From contig QNDV01000069.1 in the NCBI GenBank assembly GCA_003646045.1, forward strand, positions 1-9,035: 9,035 bases of DNA. The letters run 5' to 3'. The stretch is from a bacterium. Its GTDB lineage: Bacteria > Krumholzibacteriota > Krumholzibacteria > LZORAL124-64-63. Positions 7,903 to 9,035 of the stretch are shown piece after piece; positions within the stretch are counted from its first letter, which is position 1, and each line of letters begins with the position of its first letter. Made by a program: the position numbers and the translations under genes. The notes under the pieces are model-generated. The model was given only the letters and a program-made list of their open reading frames with translations, made no database searches and was not told the DNA's origin.

Positions 7903-9035
7903 CTACATCTGGAACAGGTATTGCGCCTTGAGGAAGTAGGTCCGCGAGTCCAGACGCCAGCCGTCGTACAGGCTGGTGGACTGGTCGAACTCGCGGTAGT
8001 TGCGGGTCGATCCCACGTAGAAAATGGTGAAGGGATTCAAGCGCCAGGTCACCAGGGGATCCGCTGCCCAGGAACGTGAGAAATCGTCGTACTGCAGCAC
8101 GAGTCGCATGGACCATTCACGGGTCAGCTGCAGATCCATGCGGGTACGGGTCACGTATCCCGCGAAGAGTTCCGTGCCGTCCTCGAGAGCATCACTGCTC
8201 GTGTAATTGAAGCTTTGGAAGAGCTTGAATCGGTCGACCGGCTTGAAGCCCAGGTATCCGCCGAGGTTGGTCTCGGCACCCATGGTATTGGCCCAGCGGG
8301 CAATGCGGTGACCGTAGGAGGCGTCCAGGCCGCCCTCGAACATGTCCGAAAAGCGTGCGTTGAATTCGCCGTAGTGGTTCCAGATGTCGTCGAACTGGAT
8401 GTCGTCGAAGTTCTCCTGGCTGCGCATATACCGGTAGGAGAGTGAGGCCTGGGCCCAGCGCAGGCGGCTCCAGATACTGGCGCTGAGCCATTGGTCCTTG
8501 GGCTTGCCGGTGAAATCCCACTGGCGTCCGAAGTTGATTGCCGGTTGCAGGCGTTCGAACAGGCCTTCGTCCACATATATCGTGTAGCCGGTCCAGATGT
8601 GGCCCAGATGCATGTCGTTGCGGGGCTCGAAGCCGTTCTCGGCTCGCCAGGTGGGGCTGCGGGCCCAGTAGTCGGCGTCGAAGCTCCAGTGCCGGCCGTT
8701 GCGTTCGAGGCTGGCGTAGGTGCTATAGCCCGCATAGCTCTCGCCGTCGAAGGCGGCGGTGTAGCGGCCACTGTCGAAGGTCGTTTTGCGCAGGCGGTCG
8801 ACCATGTCGCTGGATAGATCGACATCATTCGGTTCCTCGGTATAGGAACCGGTGGCCATGATTTCCACCTGCCAACTACGGTCCAGGCGCAGTTTGGTAT
8901 CAGCCCCGTAGGTCGTGCCCGAGCCGCCGCCCTCGTGGCGCCGGTCAGTGAAGATCACGCCGGCGTGGGAACCTTCCCCGAGGACCCGTTGGTAACGTGC
9001 CATATTGGACCAACTGCGCCTGCCCGACACGAAAC
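7903..9035 (-). CDS. DUF5916-like outer-membrane beta-barrel protein, 5'-partial
   Basis: These are the 376 C-terminal residues of a protein read leftwards from the right edge. The frame is open to the window end and the GTG at 9030 is preceded by an in-frame Phe codon, so the real start lies outside. The visible part is a run of alternating polar/aromatic strands typical of outer-membrane barrels, for example SFDADYWARSPTW, SASIWSRLRWAQASLSYRYM and RMDLQLTREWSMRLVLQYDD. No Cys-rich, enzymatic or membrane-helix segment is visible. The opening (YQRVLGEGSHAGVIFTDRR, then TTYGADTKLRL) and the end (NPFTIFYVGSTRNYREF, then RTYFLKAQYLFQM) look like DUF5916, whose members often carry an N-terminal CBM9-like carbohydrate-binding domain. 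That region would lie outside the window. The substrate and role are unknown; a porin-like or polymer-binding job is a guess. It is convergent with the helicase gene across 23 bp, hence a separate transcription unit. The barrel call is firm; the DUF5916 assignment is from memory of family sequence style. Confidence 0.75.
   Translation of the reverse strand, partial: FVSGRRSWSNMARYQRVLGEGSHAGVIFTDRRHEGGGSGTTYGADTKLRLDRSWQVEIMATGSYTEEPNDVDLSSDMVDRLRKTTFDSGRYTAAFDGESYAGYSTYASLERNGRHWSFDADYWARSPTWRAENGFEPRNDMHLGHIWTGYTIYVDEGLFERLQPAINFGRQWDFTGKPKDQWLSASIWSRLRWAQASLSYRYMRSQENFDDIQFDDIWNHYGEFNARFSDMFEGGLDASYGHRIARWANTMGAETNLGGYLGFKPVDRFKLFQSFNYTSSDALEDGTELFAGYVTRTRMDLQLTREWSMRLVLQYDDFSRSWAADPLVTWRLNPFTIFYVGSTRNYREFDQSTSLYDGWRLDSRTYFLKAQYLFQM

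Noticed and set aside
4130..8116. A 1328-codon open reading frame on the minus strand, antisense to the end of tamB and the whole helicase gene
   Set aside because: Its codons are the exact reverse complements of the sense codons, because both sense genes share this triplet phase. Antisense stops would then need sense TTA, CTA or TCA codons, which GC-rich genes rarely use. The predicted protein is rich in His, Gln, Val and Gly without recognisable domains, whereas the sense strand encodes clear TamB and helicase motifs. It is a codon-bias shadow.
8215..8817. Plus-strand open reading frames of 76 and 108 codons antisense to the barrel gene
   Set aside because: They are Val/Ala/Gly-rich shadows without recognisable domains, opposite a strand with clear alternating beta-barrel pattern that stays open over its entire length.
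1..9035. Search for tRNA or rRNA genes, CRISPR arrays, insertion sequences, attachment sites and defence genes
   Set aside because: The window is filled by four protein genes with gaps of only 48 and 23 bp. No direct-repeat arrays, transposase motifs or terminal inverted repeats were seen.

Overview
The window reads as ordinary chromosomal DNA of a GC-rich, diderm (outer-membrane-bearing) bacterium. It is almost fully coding, with four protein genes, no RNA genes, and no sign of mobile elements, CRISPR arrays or integration sites. Two outer-membrane beta-barrel proteins and a TamB-type envelope protein establish the Gram-negative envelope. GC-rich codon use together with a DUF5916-type barrel would fit lineages such as Gemmatimonadota, the FCB-related candidate phyla (Krumholzibacteriota or Eisenbacteria type) or some Proteobacteria. 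That placement is an inference from gene style; the window holds no marker that settles taxonomy.

Layout. Bases 1-1679 (+) carry the 3' part of an Omp85-family gene (TamA/BamA type), whose 5' end lies outside the window. Bases 1679-5533 (+) carry a complete tamB-like gene that overlaps its neighbour by one base at a TGATG junction. After a 48-bp gap, bases 5582-7879 (+) encode a complete UvrD/PcrA-type superfamily 1A DNA helicase with a GTG start. After a further 23-bp gap, bases 7903-9035 (-) carry the 3' part of a convergent gene for a DUF5916-like outer-membrane barrel protein, which runs off the right edge.

How they work together. The Omp85 protein and the TamB-like protein are a known functional pair: an outer-membrane barrel with periplasmic POTRA domains, and a long inner-membrane-anchored periplasmic beta-rich protein spanning towards it. 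They act in outer-membrane protein assembly and/or phospholipid transport. The helicase follows on the same strand with no visible terminator, so it may be co-transcribed, but its role (DNA repair, replication-transcription conflicts) is unrelated to the envelope. The convergent barrel gene is a separate transcription unit. A short inverted repeat overlaps the helicase stop codon and fills most of the gap between the two convergent genes.

I found no strong candidate for an undescribed biological system. The observations in Part 2 are modest. The very long antisense ORFs are explained as codon-bias shadows.
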